Shown: positions 25,125 to 32,842 of the stretch, one piece after another | How the letters are laid out: each line of letters opens with the position of its first letter | How positions within the stretch are numbered: the first letter of the stretch is position 1 | NCBI GenBank assembly: GCA_903879335.1 | Contig: CAIRLC010000008.1 | Span: forward strand, 1-48,910 | Direction: 5' to 3' | Length of the DNA: 48,910 nt | Origin: an uncultured Pseudomonadota bacterium | GTDB taxonomy: Bacteria > Pseudomonadota > Gammaproteobacteria > Steroidobacterales > Steroidobacteraceae | The notes under the pieces: model-generated | Seen by the model: only the letters and a program-made list of their open reading frames with translations | The model's database searches: none | What the model was told of the DNA's origin: nothing | Program-made: the position numbers and the translations under genes

Positions 25125-26354
25125 TCAGACGCCGTGCTGTTTCACGAAGGGGCCCAGTACGGGGGTGACCCGCAATGCTTCCGGCACACGCTCCGGACCA
25201 ATGCGCCGGTCGAGCTCTTCGTGCCAGTGGTACAAGCGCCGCTCTTGGTAATTCAAGGTGATGCCGGCATAGGCCGGCGACTCGACCGACTCTTGGATGT
25301 GAACCGCGAATTGGGTGTCTTCGTACAAAATGCGCTCGAAGTTGGCGATGCGGGCGGGCCAGAGTGGGTGCAGTTCGCCGCCACCCCAATCCGGTGCGAA
25401 CCAAATCACCTCAATCTCCATCTCGCGCGGACCGAGCGGCCAGAACAAGAGGAACGGCAGACCACTGTCTGCGATGGGGGTGACCAGATTCGGCCAAATG
25501 TTGTAGGACGGGTTGTGCTTCGCGGTAATTTCCGAGGCCGTGGCCACCTTGCGCATCCCTTTGACGCCGGGGTCCTCCCAGTCAGGACGCCGGTTGGGTG
25601 TAACCATCAAGGAGTGGCCACGCGGCCATAAGGTGATGGTTGTGCCGCGGTAATCCAAGAAGCGGTCTACGGTGTTTTGGTGGATCGACTTTAAGTGGTA
25701 GACCTCAAGGAAGGCGTCGAGCAACACCTTCACATTGCACTGCACGCGATACGACTTCTTGTGGACGAAACGCAGCTCATCGAGTCCCACATCGGCCATG
25801 TGCGATGGAATCTCGCCGAGCGTCTCCGCGAACGGTTCTGCCTGGGCATCGCCGTTGACGAATATCCAGTTGCCATAGCGCTCGCAGGCAATCGCCTTGA
25901 GCGGATGGCAGGACATATCAAAGTCGCGAAAATCGCGCTTATCACGCAAATTGATTAAGCGGCCATCGAGCGCGTAGGTCCAGCCGTGATAGGGACAACT
26001 GAACCCGTCAACCTGACCGGCGACGTCCTTGACCAATGGCGCACCGCGGTGACTACAGGTGTTGTAGAACGCGCGAACCACACCATCCTTACCGTGCACA
26101 ATGATGACCGGCGCACCCAATCGCTTATAGAGCACGAAATGGCCGGGTTCAGGAATCTCGTCGATGTGGCAGCCGTACAGCCAGGAACGCTTCCAGACGT
26201 AGGCATCTTCTAAGGCCAGAAATGCGGGGTCCGTGTACCGGCCACCGGGAATCCTCGGTAGGGCAGGAAACCCTTCCGGTGGCGCGGTTCGCTCAAACTC
26301 GTACTGCATGCCCGCTTTAATCGGCGCAACGGCTGCTGGATTGACCACCTGCAT
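25125..26354 (-). CDS. Rieske non-heme iron oxygenase alpha subunit (B)
   Basis: This 409-residue protein has Rieske residues in NTCSHRGAPL and SCPYHGWTYALDG (C-x-H ... C-x2-H) and an iron site in NVKVLLDAFLEVYHLKSIH. It differs from the two 452-residue oxygenases and is closer to the widespread KshA/VanA-like or SRPBCC alpha subunits. It is the first gene of the long minus-strand cluster and is transcribed away from the GST-like gene. Its promoter (TATACT at 26413-26408) overlaps the shared TetR-type operator at 26434. The ATG at 26354 has an unusually close G-run; M16 at 26309 is an alternative start. Confidence 0.93.
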   Translation of the reverse strand: MQVVNPAAVAPIKAGMQYEFERTAPPEGFPALPRIPGGRYTDPAFLALEDAYVWKRSWLYGCHIDEIPEPGHFVLYKRLGAPVIIVHGKDGVVRAFYNTCSHRGAPLVKDVAGQVDGFSCPYHGWTYALDGRLINLRDKRDFRDFDMSCHPLKAIACERYGNWIFVNGDAQAEPFAETLGEIPSHMADVGLDELRFVHKKSYRVQCNVKVLLDAFLEVYHLKSIHQNTVDRFLDYRGTTITLWPRGHSLMVTPNRRPDWEDPGVKGMRKVATASEITAKHNPSYNIWPNLVTPIADSGLPFLLFWPLGPREMEIEVIWFAPDWGGGELHPLWPARIANFERILYEDTQFAVHIQESVESPAYAGITLNYQERRLYHWHEELDRRIGPERVPEALRVTPVLGPFVKQHGV

Positions 26355-26433
26355 TCCCCCCCGAGTACGCGCGTCGGCCCTCCGACGCTCACCCCGATGA
26401 TGAACCGAGTATAGGCTCGCCGAAATTCCAAAG

Positions 26434-26451
26434 AAACAAGCATGACTGTTT
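26434..26451. promoter_or_regulatory. TetR-regulon operator 1 in a divergent promoter
   Basis: AAACAAGCATGACTGTTT is the reverse complement of AAACAG-TCATGC-TTGTTT, one copy of the 18-bp recurring palindrome. Rightward, CTGTTT (26446-26451) is 17 bp from TATAGT (26469-26474), ahead of the GST-like gene. Leftward, TTTCTT (26436-26431) is 17 bp from TATACT (26413-26408), ahead of the Rieske cluster. One bound repressor would cover both -35 elements. Confidence 0.75.
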
Positions 26452-26509
26452 TTTTGAACCTCGGCCGCTATAGTGTGGCCATCGCCACCGGCTGACCGCA
26501 GGCTCCCGC

Positions 26510-27433
26510 ATGTCTGACCTCATTCTGCACCACTTTGACCTGTCACCGTTCGCCGAAAAAGTGCGGCTTATGCTTGGGTTAAAACAGTTGTCCTGGCGCT
26601 CGGTTGAGATTCCGATGGTGATGCCGAAGCCGGATCTCATCGCACTGACCGGCGGCTATCGGAAGACCCCAGTCCTGCAAATCGGCGCTGACGTGTACTG
26701 CGACACCCGCCGCATCGCCCGCGAACTGGAGCGCCGCTTCCCCTCCCCCAGTCTATTCCCGCAGGGCGGTGGGCCCTTGGTCGAGGCCTTATCCGCCTGG
26801 AGTGACCGCGTCTTCTTCGATCCGGGTGCTGGCCTTGCGATGGGCACCAATCAGGCGCTGATCCCGGCCCCCGTGCTGGAGGACCGCAAAGCTTTTTTCA
26901 ACTTCATGGACTTCGCGAATCTGGAGGCCGACCTGCCGCACCTTTACTCCCAGGTGGCGGTCAGCTTAGATCTCGTCGACCGGCAACTGGAGTCGGGGCG
27001 GGATTTCCTCAGCGGCGATGCCCCCGGCTTGATCGATATACAGGCCTATTTCCCCCTCTGGATGCTGCGTGGCAACGTGGCCCGCACGCCCGAATTGGTG
27101 GCTGGACGCGCACGTCTACTGGCTTGGGAACAACGGATGCAGCGAGTCGGGCATGGTGACCGTCGCCCATGCACGAGCGCGGAGGCCCTCGCCATCGCCC
27201 AGCAGGCGACCAGCACCAGTGAGAGCGCGGTTGATCCGAAGGACCCCTTAGGGCTCGCGGCAGAAGATCGGGTCACCGTCACGCCGGATGACTATGGCCG
27301 AGTGCCCGTGGATGGCGCGTTGGTCGGCTTAAGCACGCAGGACGTCTCCATCCGTCGCCACGACGACCGCGCCGGCACCGTGGTCGTGCATTTCCCCCGC
27401 GGCGGCTATCGTATCGACCGTGTCAACGGCTAG
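26510..27433 (+). CDS. Glutathione S-transferase family protein with C-terminal extension
   Basis: This 307-residue protein has a thioredoxin-like N-terminal GST domain (ILHHFDLSPFAEKVRLMLGLK, RKTPVLQIGADVYCDTRRIARELER) and a helical C-terminal domain to about residue 225. An extra segment of about 80 residues (about 228-307; GLAAEDRVTVTPDDYGRVPVDG, VVVHFPRGGYRIDR) looks like a small beta domain. The -SPFAEKVR- site has Ser where some classes have the catalytic residue. Its promoter overlaps the TetR-type operator at 26434. Roles in these settings include glutathione-dependent isomerisation, ether cleavage or detoxification; none is proven. Confidence 0.87.
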   Translation: MSDLILHHFDLSPFAEKVRLMLGLKQLSWRSVEIPMVMPKPDLIALTGGYRKTPVLQIGADVYCDTRRIARELERRFPSPSLFPQGGGPLVEALSAWSDRVFFDPGAGLAMGTNQALIPAPVLEDRKAFFNFMDFANLEADLPHLYSQVAVSLDLVDRQLESGRDFLSGDAPGLIDIQAYFPLWMLRGNVARTPELVAGRARLLAWEQRMQRVGHGDRRPCTSAEALAIAQQATSTSESAVDPKDPLGLAAEDRVTVTPDDYGRVPVDGALVGLSTQDVSIRRHDDRAGTVVVHFPRGGYRIDRVNG

Positions 27434-27452
27434 ACCCCGCGTGCCTGCCCAC

Positions 27453-28643
27453 TCAGACGATCGCTCGAGCCCGCAAATCAGCAATCGCGGCCTCGTCGTA
27501 GCCGAGTTCGCGCAAAATGTCCGCGGTGTGCTCACCGATGGTCGGCGGGCGCTGGCGGATTCCGCCCGGTGTGCGGGTCAAACGAATCGGCAAATCGACC
27601 ACCTGTGCCGGACGCGGCAGGCCGGGGTAATCCACGGCCGTAAAGAGACCGAGCGCCGCCGCCTGCGGATCATCCAAGGCTTCTTGGGGGCTCTGCACGG
27701 CGCCAGCGGCCAAGCCTGCAGACTCCAGCGCCGCGAGGGCGTCTGCCGTGGTGCGTTCACCGCACCATTCGCGCATCCGCGCCAAAATAGGTCCACTGTG
27801 GTCGGCCCGCGATTGATCCGTCTGATACAACGGATTCCCAGTCCAGCCCGCCTCATCTCCCATCAATTTCGCCCAACGCCGAAACAGACCATTACCGACG
27901 CAGTGCACGAGCACGTGACCGTCGCGCGTGGCAAACAAATCAGAAGGCGCCGAGGTCTGCACCTGATTGCCGGTGCCCTGCCGATTGATACCGGTGACGC
28001 TCTGCTCAATGAGGTGGGAGTTGAACACCGCGAGCGCCGAACCGAGCAAGGTCGCATCAACACGCTGACCCTGCCCAGAGCGATCTCGTTCCAACAGCGC
28101 GGCCAGTGCGCCGAACGCCGAGAGCACAGCCGTGGTGAAGTCCACGTAAGGAGCCGCGGCTTTGGCGGGATGCCCCGGTGTGCCGGTGATCACCATGGCA
28201 CCCGACAGCGCCTGACCGACCCCATCGAAACCGCCGCGGCGTGTATAAGGACCCACATCCCCGAACGCAGATTGAGTCACGAGAACGGCGCGCGGGTTCA
28301 ATGCCAGCACGCTCGCCTCATCGAGGCCCATGGCCGTCAACGCCAGCGGCGGCAAGTTCGCCACCACGACATCCGCGGTCTTGACCAATTCGGCGATGAT
28401 TTTGCGCCCCTCGGGTGTACCCGGATTGAGCGTCAGCGAGCGCTTGTTGCTGCCCGTTTGCAGAAATACGGCACCCTCGCCGCTCGGAGTGACCGGCGCA
28501 ATGAAGCGATCCTCGCCGCCTTCACGGCGCTCAATGCGGATGACATCCGCGCCCAAATATCCCAGCAGCGTCGCGCAGTAAGGCCCGGCCACATAGCGAC
28601 CAAAATCCAGCACTCGGATGCCCGACAACACGGCGTTCGTCAC
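27453..28643 (-). CDS. Class III (CaiB/BaiF family) CoA-transferase, third paralogue
   Basis: This 396-residue protein opens with LSGIRVLDFGRYVAGPYCATLLGYLGADVIRIE. It contains GQRVDATLLGSAL and the catalytic Asp expected in APYVDFTTAVLSAFG. It is a full-length family member, convergent with the GST-like gene (19 bp apart) and divergent from the acyl-CoA dehydrogenase at 28831. It likely activates a carboxylic acid in the same pathway as that dehydrogenase. No copy of the TetR palindrome is seen in the 187-bp gap to 28831. Confidence 0.92.
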   Translation of the reverse strand: MTNAVLSGIRVLDFGRYVAGPYCATLLGYLGADVIRIERREGGEDRFIAPVTPSGEGAVFLQTGSNKRSLTLNPGTPEGRKIIAELVKTADVVVANLPPLALTAMGLDEASVLALNPRAVLVTQSAFGDVGPYTRRGGFDGVGQALSGAMVITGTPGHPAKAAAPYVDFTTAVLSAFGALAALLERDRSGQGQRVDATLLGSALAVFNSHLIEQSVTGINRQGTGNQVQTSAPSDLFATRDGHVLVHCVGNGLFRRWAKLMGDEAGWTGNPLYQTDQSRADHSGPILARMREWCGERTTADALAALESAGLAAGAVQSPQEALDDPQAAALGLFTAVDYPGLPRPAQVVDLPIRLTRTPGGIRQRPPTIGEHTADILRELGYDEAAIADLRARAIV

Positions 28644-28830
28644 GTTATATTACTCCACGGTCTACGCTCACCCACTCAGCGAAGGATCATGTCACAAGCC
28701 CTCAATCAGGGCGAACCACTTCGCATTAGCGCGTGCTCTGTTCATCGGTTGAGACCGTGATGATGAGTGCGAATCGCAGCCGAACCGCACGATTACTTTA
28801 GTGTCCCGTTACGCCTAGGAAATACAGATC

Positions 28831-29991
28831 ATGGATTTTCAGCTCACCGAAGAACAAGCAGCACTGCAGCAAGCGGCACGACGCTACGCGCAAGAGCGGC
28901 TACCCAAGATCGCAGAAGAACTCGAAGCCTCGGGCGAACCACCGTCGCACGAACTGGTGCACGAATACGCGGAAATGGGGTTCTTAGGCATCAACATCCC
29001 GGAATCGCTGGGCGGCATGGGGCTTGGCAATCTTGAGGCCTTACTGGTCGTGGAAGAGTTCGCCAAGATCTCTTCGGCTGTCGCCTTCCCGGTCTTTGAA
29101 TCCTGTGTCGGGCCAGTCCGCGCCATCGAACGCTTTGGCAGCCGTACCTTGGCCGAACGCGTGGTGCCGGCCGTATGCCGCGGTGAAACCGTGGTTGCCG
29201 TCGCGATGAGCGAGCCGCAAGCGGGCTCTGCATTGACCGATCTGACCACGCGCGGCGTTGTAGATGAAACCGGCGTCACGCTGAACGGCACCAAACGTTG
29301 GTGTTCCGGCGGCGGCCACGCAAACGGTTACGTCGTCTACTGCCGTCTGTCTGAGGATGCCGGCGCGAAAGGCATCGGTGCGGTCTATGTCGAAACCGGG
29401 ACGCCGGGTCTGTCCTTCGGTACACCTGAGGCGCTGATGGGTTTCCGCGGTGTGCCGTCGGCGGATCTGTACTTCGACAACGTGCGCGTACCCCTCGACC
29501 ACATCGTCGTCCCCGCCGGCGGATTCAAGAAACTGATGGAAGCCTTCGATCTCGAACGCTGCGGCAATGCCACAATGTCGCTGGCACAAGCCGCCGGTTC
29601 GCTCGAGGACGTGTTGAGTTACGTCCAAGAGCGCCAACAGTTCGGCCGTCCACTGGTTGACTTTCAAGCCGTGCAGATCAAGTTAGCGGAAATGCAGATG
29701 CGCGTGGATGCTGCTCGACTGTTGATCCATCGAGCCGCCTGCAACGCCGAAAAAGGACTGCCGAGCATCATCGATTCGTCGATCGCCAAGTGTTTCGCCA
29801 ACGAAATGTCGCGTGAGGTCTGTGGCAACGCCATGCAACTCATGGGCGCCTATGGCTATTCGAAGGCGTACCCGATGGAGCGCCGACTGCGCGACTCCTG
29901 GGGTTGGGGTATCGCCGGTGGCGCCGTGGATATCCAAAAGATCAACATCACGGCGGCCTTGGTGGGGCGTCGCTTCGATCAACGCCGATGA
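28831..29991 (+). CDS. Acyl-CoA dehydrogenase with IVD/LCAD-type catalytic Glu position
   Basis: This 386-residue flavoprotein has AMSEPQAGSALTDL (middle-domain signature), the FGRPLVDFQAVQIKLAEMQ helix and QLMGAYGYSKAYPMERRLRD. The usual catalytic Glu site (EGT) reads A-G363-G-A, so it is lost. E242 in EAFDLERCGNA sits where isovaleryl-CoA and long-chain dehydrogenases carry their base. That suggests a branched or bulky acyl-CoA substrate. The AGGAAA ribosome site fixes the start. The stop overlaps the VOC gene start (ATGA), so they are translated together. Confidence 0.92.
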   Translation: MDFQLTEEQAALQQAARRYAQERLPKIAEELEASGEPPSHELVHEYAEMGFLGINIPESLGGMGLGNLEALLVVEEFAKISSAVAFPVFESCVGPVRAIERFGSRTLAERVVPAVCRGETVVAVAMSEPQAGSALTDLTTRGVVDETGVTLNGTKRWCSGGGHANGYVVYCRLSEDAGAKGIGAVYVETGTPGLSFGTPEALMGFRGVPSADLYFDNVRVPLDHIVVPAGGFKKLMEAFDLERCGNATMSLAQAAGSLEDVLSYVQERQQFGRPLVDFQAVQIKLAEMQMRVDAARLLIHRAACNAEKGLPSIIDSSIAKCFANEMSREVCGNAMQLMGAYGYSKAYPMERRLRDSWGWGIAGGAVDIQKINITAALVGRRFDQRR

Positions 29992-30515
29992 GTCGCTACG
30001 TCGGTCCGATACTGCAAAACGGTTACGTCGTGCGCGATTGGCGCGCGGCGGCGGAGCACTGGGTTGACGTCTATGGCGTTGGACCCTTCTTCGTCATGGA
30101 GCATATCGAATTCGCCACCTGCAACTACCGTGGCAGGCCTTCAAAGATCGACATGAGCGTGGCGATCGCGTACTCGGGTGATTTACAGATCGAACTGGTC
30201 CAGCAGCACAACGATAGCCCGTCGATCTACCTGGACCATCTGAGCCGTTATGGGGAAGGCCTGCAGCATGTGGGCGCACTCGTTGACGACCTGGATGCCG
30301 TCATCACGGCCCAGCACTGGCAGACACGCGTTGTTCAGGATGGCGCCACGACCGTCGGGCAGCGCTTTGCTTATCTCGATATCGGCACACATCCGGGCAG
30401 CATGCTCGAACTGATTGAAGCCACCCCGGCCGCGCGCTCAGCCTTCGACTACATGCGCAGTACCGCGCGCACCTGGACTGGCGATCGTCCGATCCGACTG
30501 CCGAAGCCGGCGTAA
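29988..30515 (+). CDS. VOC-superfamily protein, paralogue of the 17111 gene
   Basis: This 175-residue protein has two VOC modules: NGYVVRDWRAAAEHWVDVYGVGPFFVMEH with a strand LQIELVQQHND, then LQHVGALVDDLDAVITAQ and GSMLELIE. It shares the GxGPFxxxEH and xELxxQHxDxPS patterns with the VOC protein at 17111. The ATG lies inside the acyl-CoA dehydrogenase stop (ATGA), which shows coupling. The coupling to an acyl-CoA dehydrogenase suggests it acts on the same acyl-CoA series, perhaps as an epimerase-like or lyase-like enzyme. Not further assignable. Confidence 0.87.
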   Translation: MSRYVGPILQNGYVVRDWRAAAEHWVDVYGVGPFFVMEHIEFATCNYRGRPSKIDMSVAIAYSGDLQIELVQQHNDSPSIYLDHLSRYGEGLQHVGALVDDLDAVITAQHWQTRVVQDGATTVGQRFAYLDIGTHPGSMLELIEATPAARSAFDYMRSTARTWTGDRPIRLPKPA

Positions 30516-30539
30516 TTTTGTCGGCTCAGTGCTGAAGCC

Positions 30540-30854
30540 TTAGGAACCCAGCTCAACTTCGATCCAACCGTCCAAGATACGCGTTGGATACGCGCGCTGT
30601 GGGTCACGGGCCGGTAACGCCAAGACCGCACCGGAACGACAGTCGAACGACGCGCCGTGCAGTGGACAAATCACCCGCACGCCGCGCAAGCGGCCTTCGG
30701 ACAAGCGCGCCGCGCCATGGGTACATTGGTTGTCCATGGCGTACAGGCCATCCTTGGTCCGCACCAACACGAGGTCAAGCCCGTTCAGTACTAGACCACG
30801 CATCTGCCCTTCAGCCAGATCAGCCTCGGCCAAGGCGCGGTGAAATGTCGGCAT
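30540..30854 (-). CDS. Rieske [2Fe-2S] ferredoxin
   Basis: This 104-residue protein of ferredoxin size has C44-T-H46 and C63-P-L-H66 in NQCTHGAARL and VICPLHGASF, the classic Rieske ferredoxin spacing. It would carry electrons from a reductase to a Rieske oxygenase. It is the only small ferredoxin in the window against three oxygenase alpha genes, and no ferredoxin reductase is visible. It is divergent from the acyl-CoA synthetase gene; the shared gap holds the best copy of the TetR-type operator (30923-30940). Confidence 0.92.
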   Translation of the reverse strand: MPTFHRALAEADLAEGQMRGLVLNGLDLVLVRTKDGLYAMDNQCTHGAARLSEGRLRGVRVICPLHGASFDCRSGAVLALPARDPQRAYPTRILDGWIEVELGS

Positions 30855-30922
30855 CTGTTCCGTCTCCCGTCCAACGGGCGTTTTCGGCCCTTACCGACGC
30901 GCATGGTACGCGCGCAAATAAG

Positions 30923-30940
30923 AAACAGTCACGCCTGTTT
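30923..30940. promoter_or_regulatory. TetR-regulon operator 2 ahead of the acyl-CoA synthetase
   Basis: AAACAGTCACGCCTGTTT is the best copy of the palindrome; with one more base each side the arms are GAAACAG and CTGTTTC. A -35-like TTTCTT (30938-30943) overlaps its right arm and is 17 bp from TAGTAT (30961-30966), followed by the synthetase gene at 31020. The ferredoxin gene on the other strand could also be under this site. Confidence 0.78.
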
Positions 30941-31019
30941 CTTTTAATTCCGTCGGCCGATAGTATCCACGCTATCGCGTACGGCTACGTCGGCCGATCA
31001 GCGTTGAGGGGAATTTGGT

Positions 31020-32774
31020 ATGGCCGTCAAAAAATCCAAGACTGTAAAAAAATCCACCCAGAAGGGCGCGCGAGCCCCCGCCGGCGCATCGGCTAAAGCC
31101 CCACTCTGGCGCCCCGCGAAAGAGGACCTTGCTTCGATCCGTATTGCCGTCACCACCATCGGTGATTTGTTACTGACCGCCGCTGACCGCCACCCCGATG
31201 ACGATGCGATCGTCTTCCCTGATCAAAAAATCAGTTATGGCGAACTCGCGGCTCGTGCGATCGAACGTGCGCGCGGCTTGCAAGCGATCGGCGTCACGCC
31301 ACGCAGCCATGTGGGTCTATTACTGCCGACCTGCTTAGAATTTGTTGAATACTTCTTTGCGATCGCGCTGTGTGGTGCGGTTGCAGTCCCCATCAATGCC
31401 CGTTATCGCGCGCACGAACTTCGTTACGTGGTCGAGAACGGCGACCTCGTGACGGTGATCACCACGAGTGAAGTGCCTGAGCAGGTCAACTTCATCGAGC
31501 GTCTACTGACGGCGATGCCCTCCCTGGCGGGTCAGGAAGATCCACGCCAGTTACACCTGCCTGAGGCACCTAAGCTGCGCAATATCGTGGTCCTCGGCAA
31601 GCCAGGCCCAGCGGCGTTCCTCACGGCGAAGGCGTTTCTCAAACTCGCTAAGACCGTGAAAGCGGAAGCGGTACATCGCGCGCGCCTTGGAGTACGCGTG
31701 CGCGACGTCGGACTGATGCTCTATACCTCGGGGACCACCGCAAACCCCAAAGGGTGTTTGATCTCGCACGAAGCGATGGTTCGCAACTCGATCGCACTGG
31801 GTCGTCACCGTTATCAGCTGCGCTACGGCGACCGTTTCTGGTCGCCGCTGCCGCTATTCCATATCGCCGGCATCTTGCCGATGCTTGCGACCTTCGATGT
31901 TGGCGGTGCTTATCTCACGATGGCGTTCTTTGAAGCAGGCAAAGCGCTGCGCATGCTCGCCGAGGAACGCGTCAGCGCCACCTATCCCTGTTTTGTAACG
32001 ATCATGTCGGATCTCATCTATCACCCGGATTTTAAGAAGACCGATCTGTCACGGATCCGTCTCATGAACTCCAACTTCGCCGTGCAACCGGCGGGTATAC
32101 GCGATGCGATGCTCAAAGCGATGCCGAACGCCATTCAAGTGGGCACCTTTGGCATGACCGAAACCGCCGGCACCGTGACCACGAGCATGCTGACCGACCC
32201 GCTCGGCCAACGCACGGGCCGCCTCGGTAAGCCCCTGCCGGGCATCGAAGTGCGCATTATCGACCACGATACCGGCTTGAATGTCCCGCCGGGCGTGCGC
32301 GGCGAAGTGCTCGTCCGTGGCTACAGCACGCTCGAGGGCTATTACAAGGATGCCGAAAAGACCGCCGCCGCCATCGATGCAGACGGGTGGTATCACACTG
32401 GCGACGTGGGTTCGATCGACGCGGCCGGCACCATGATGTTTCATGGGCGCACGAAAGACATGCTGAAGGTCGGCGGTGAAAACGTCGCTGCAGCCGAAAT
32501 CGAGGCGAGCCTACAGCGCCATGAGGCCGTTAAGCTCGCGCAGGTTGTCGGCATCCCGGACGCCCGTTATGCCGAGGTTCCGGCTGCTTTTGTTGAATTA
32601 AAGCCGGGCGAAGTGGCGACACCGCAAGAATTGATCGCCTTCTGTAAAGCCGAGATCGCGGCCTTCAAAATTCCGCGACACATCCGCTTTGTGACCGAAT
32701 GGCCGATGTCGACCAGCAAGATCCAGAAGTTCCGGTTGCGGGATCAACTCCTGAAGGAACTTGATCTGGGCTAA
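31020..32774 (+). CDS. AMP-dependent acyl-CoA synthetase
   Basis: This 584-residue ANL-family ligase has the ATP/AMP motif LMLYTSGTTANPKG (about 240-253), GTFGMTETAG, YHTGDVGSIDAAG and GRTKDMLKVGGENV. The catalytic Lys lies in PMSTSKIQKFRLRD. The Lys- and Ala-rich first 30 residues (MAVKKSKTVKKS...) form a basic, probably disordered extension before the enzyme core. It activates a carboxylic acid to its CoA thioester with ATP, the likely entry step of the regulon's pathway. The ribosome site is GGGGAA. The promoter carries the best operator copy. Confidence 0.94.
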   Translation: MAVKKSKTVKKSTQKGARAPAGASAKAPLWRPAKEDLASIRIAVTTIGDLLLTAADRHPDDDAIVFPDQKISYGELAARAIERARGLQAIGVTPRSHVGLLLPTCLEFVEYFFAIALCGAVAVPINARYRAHELRYVVENGDLVTVITTSEVPEQVNFIERLLTAMPSLAGQEDPRQLHLPEAPKLRNIVVLGKPGPAAFLTAKAFLKLAKTVKAEAVHRARLGVRVRDVGLMLYTSGTTANPKGCLISHEAMVRNSIALGRHRYQLRYGDRFWSPLPLFHIAGILPMLATFDVGGAYLTMAFFEAGKALRMLAEERVSATYPCFVTIMSDLIYHPDFKKTDLSRIRLMNSNFAVQPAGIRDAMLKAMPNAIQVGTFGMTETAGTVTTSMLTDPLGQRTGRLGKPLPGIEVRIIDHDTGLNVPPGVRGEVLVRGYSTLEGYYKDAEKTAAAIDADGWYHTGDVGSIDAAGTMMFHGRTKDMLKVGGENVAAAEIEASLQRHEAVKLAQVVGIPDARYAEVPAAFVELKPGEVATPQELIAFCKAEIAAFKIPRHIRFVTEWPMSTSKIQKFRLRDQLLKELDLG

Positions 32775-32786
32775 ATCAGCCAATCA

Positions 32787-32816
32787 CCTGCGCGCGATGG
32801 ATCCATCGCGCGCAGG
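32787..32816. terminator. 30-bp perfect palindrome between convergent genes
   Basis: Bases 32787-32816 read the same on both strands (outer CCTGCGCGCG, centre TGGATCCA). The palindrome lies 12 bp after the synthetase stop and 26 bp before the E2 stop. It can form a very stable stem in either transcript and probably ends or protects both, but there is no T-run after it on either strand. Confidence 0.5.
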
Positions 32817-32842
32817 CTGCCCAGTGCCTTGGGGCGTAAAAC

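Noticed and set aside
23695-25404. Longer start for the HMG-CoA-synthase-like gene
   Set aside because: The extra 94 codons lie inside the Rieske gene; ATG 25122 follows its stop by 2 bp and begins a normal domain.
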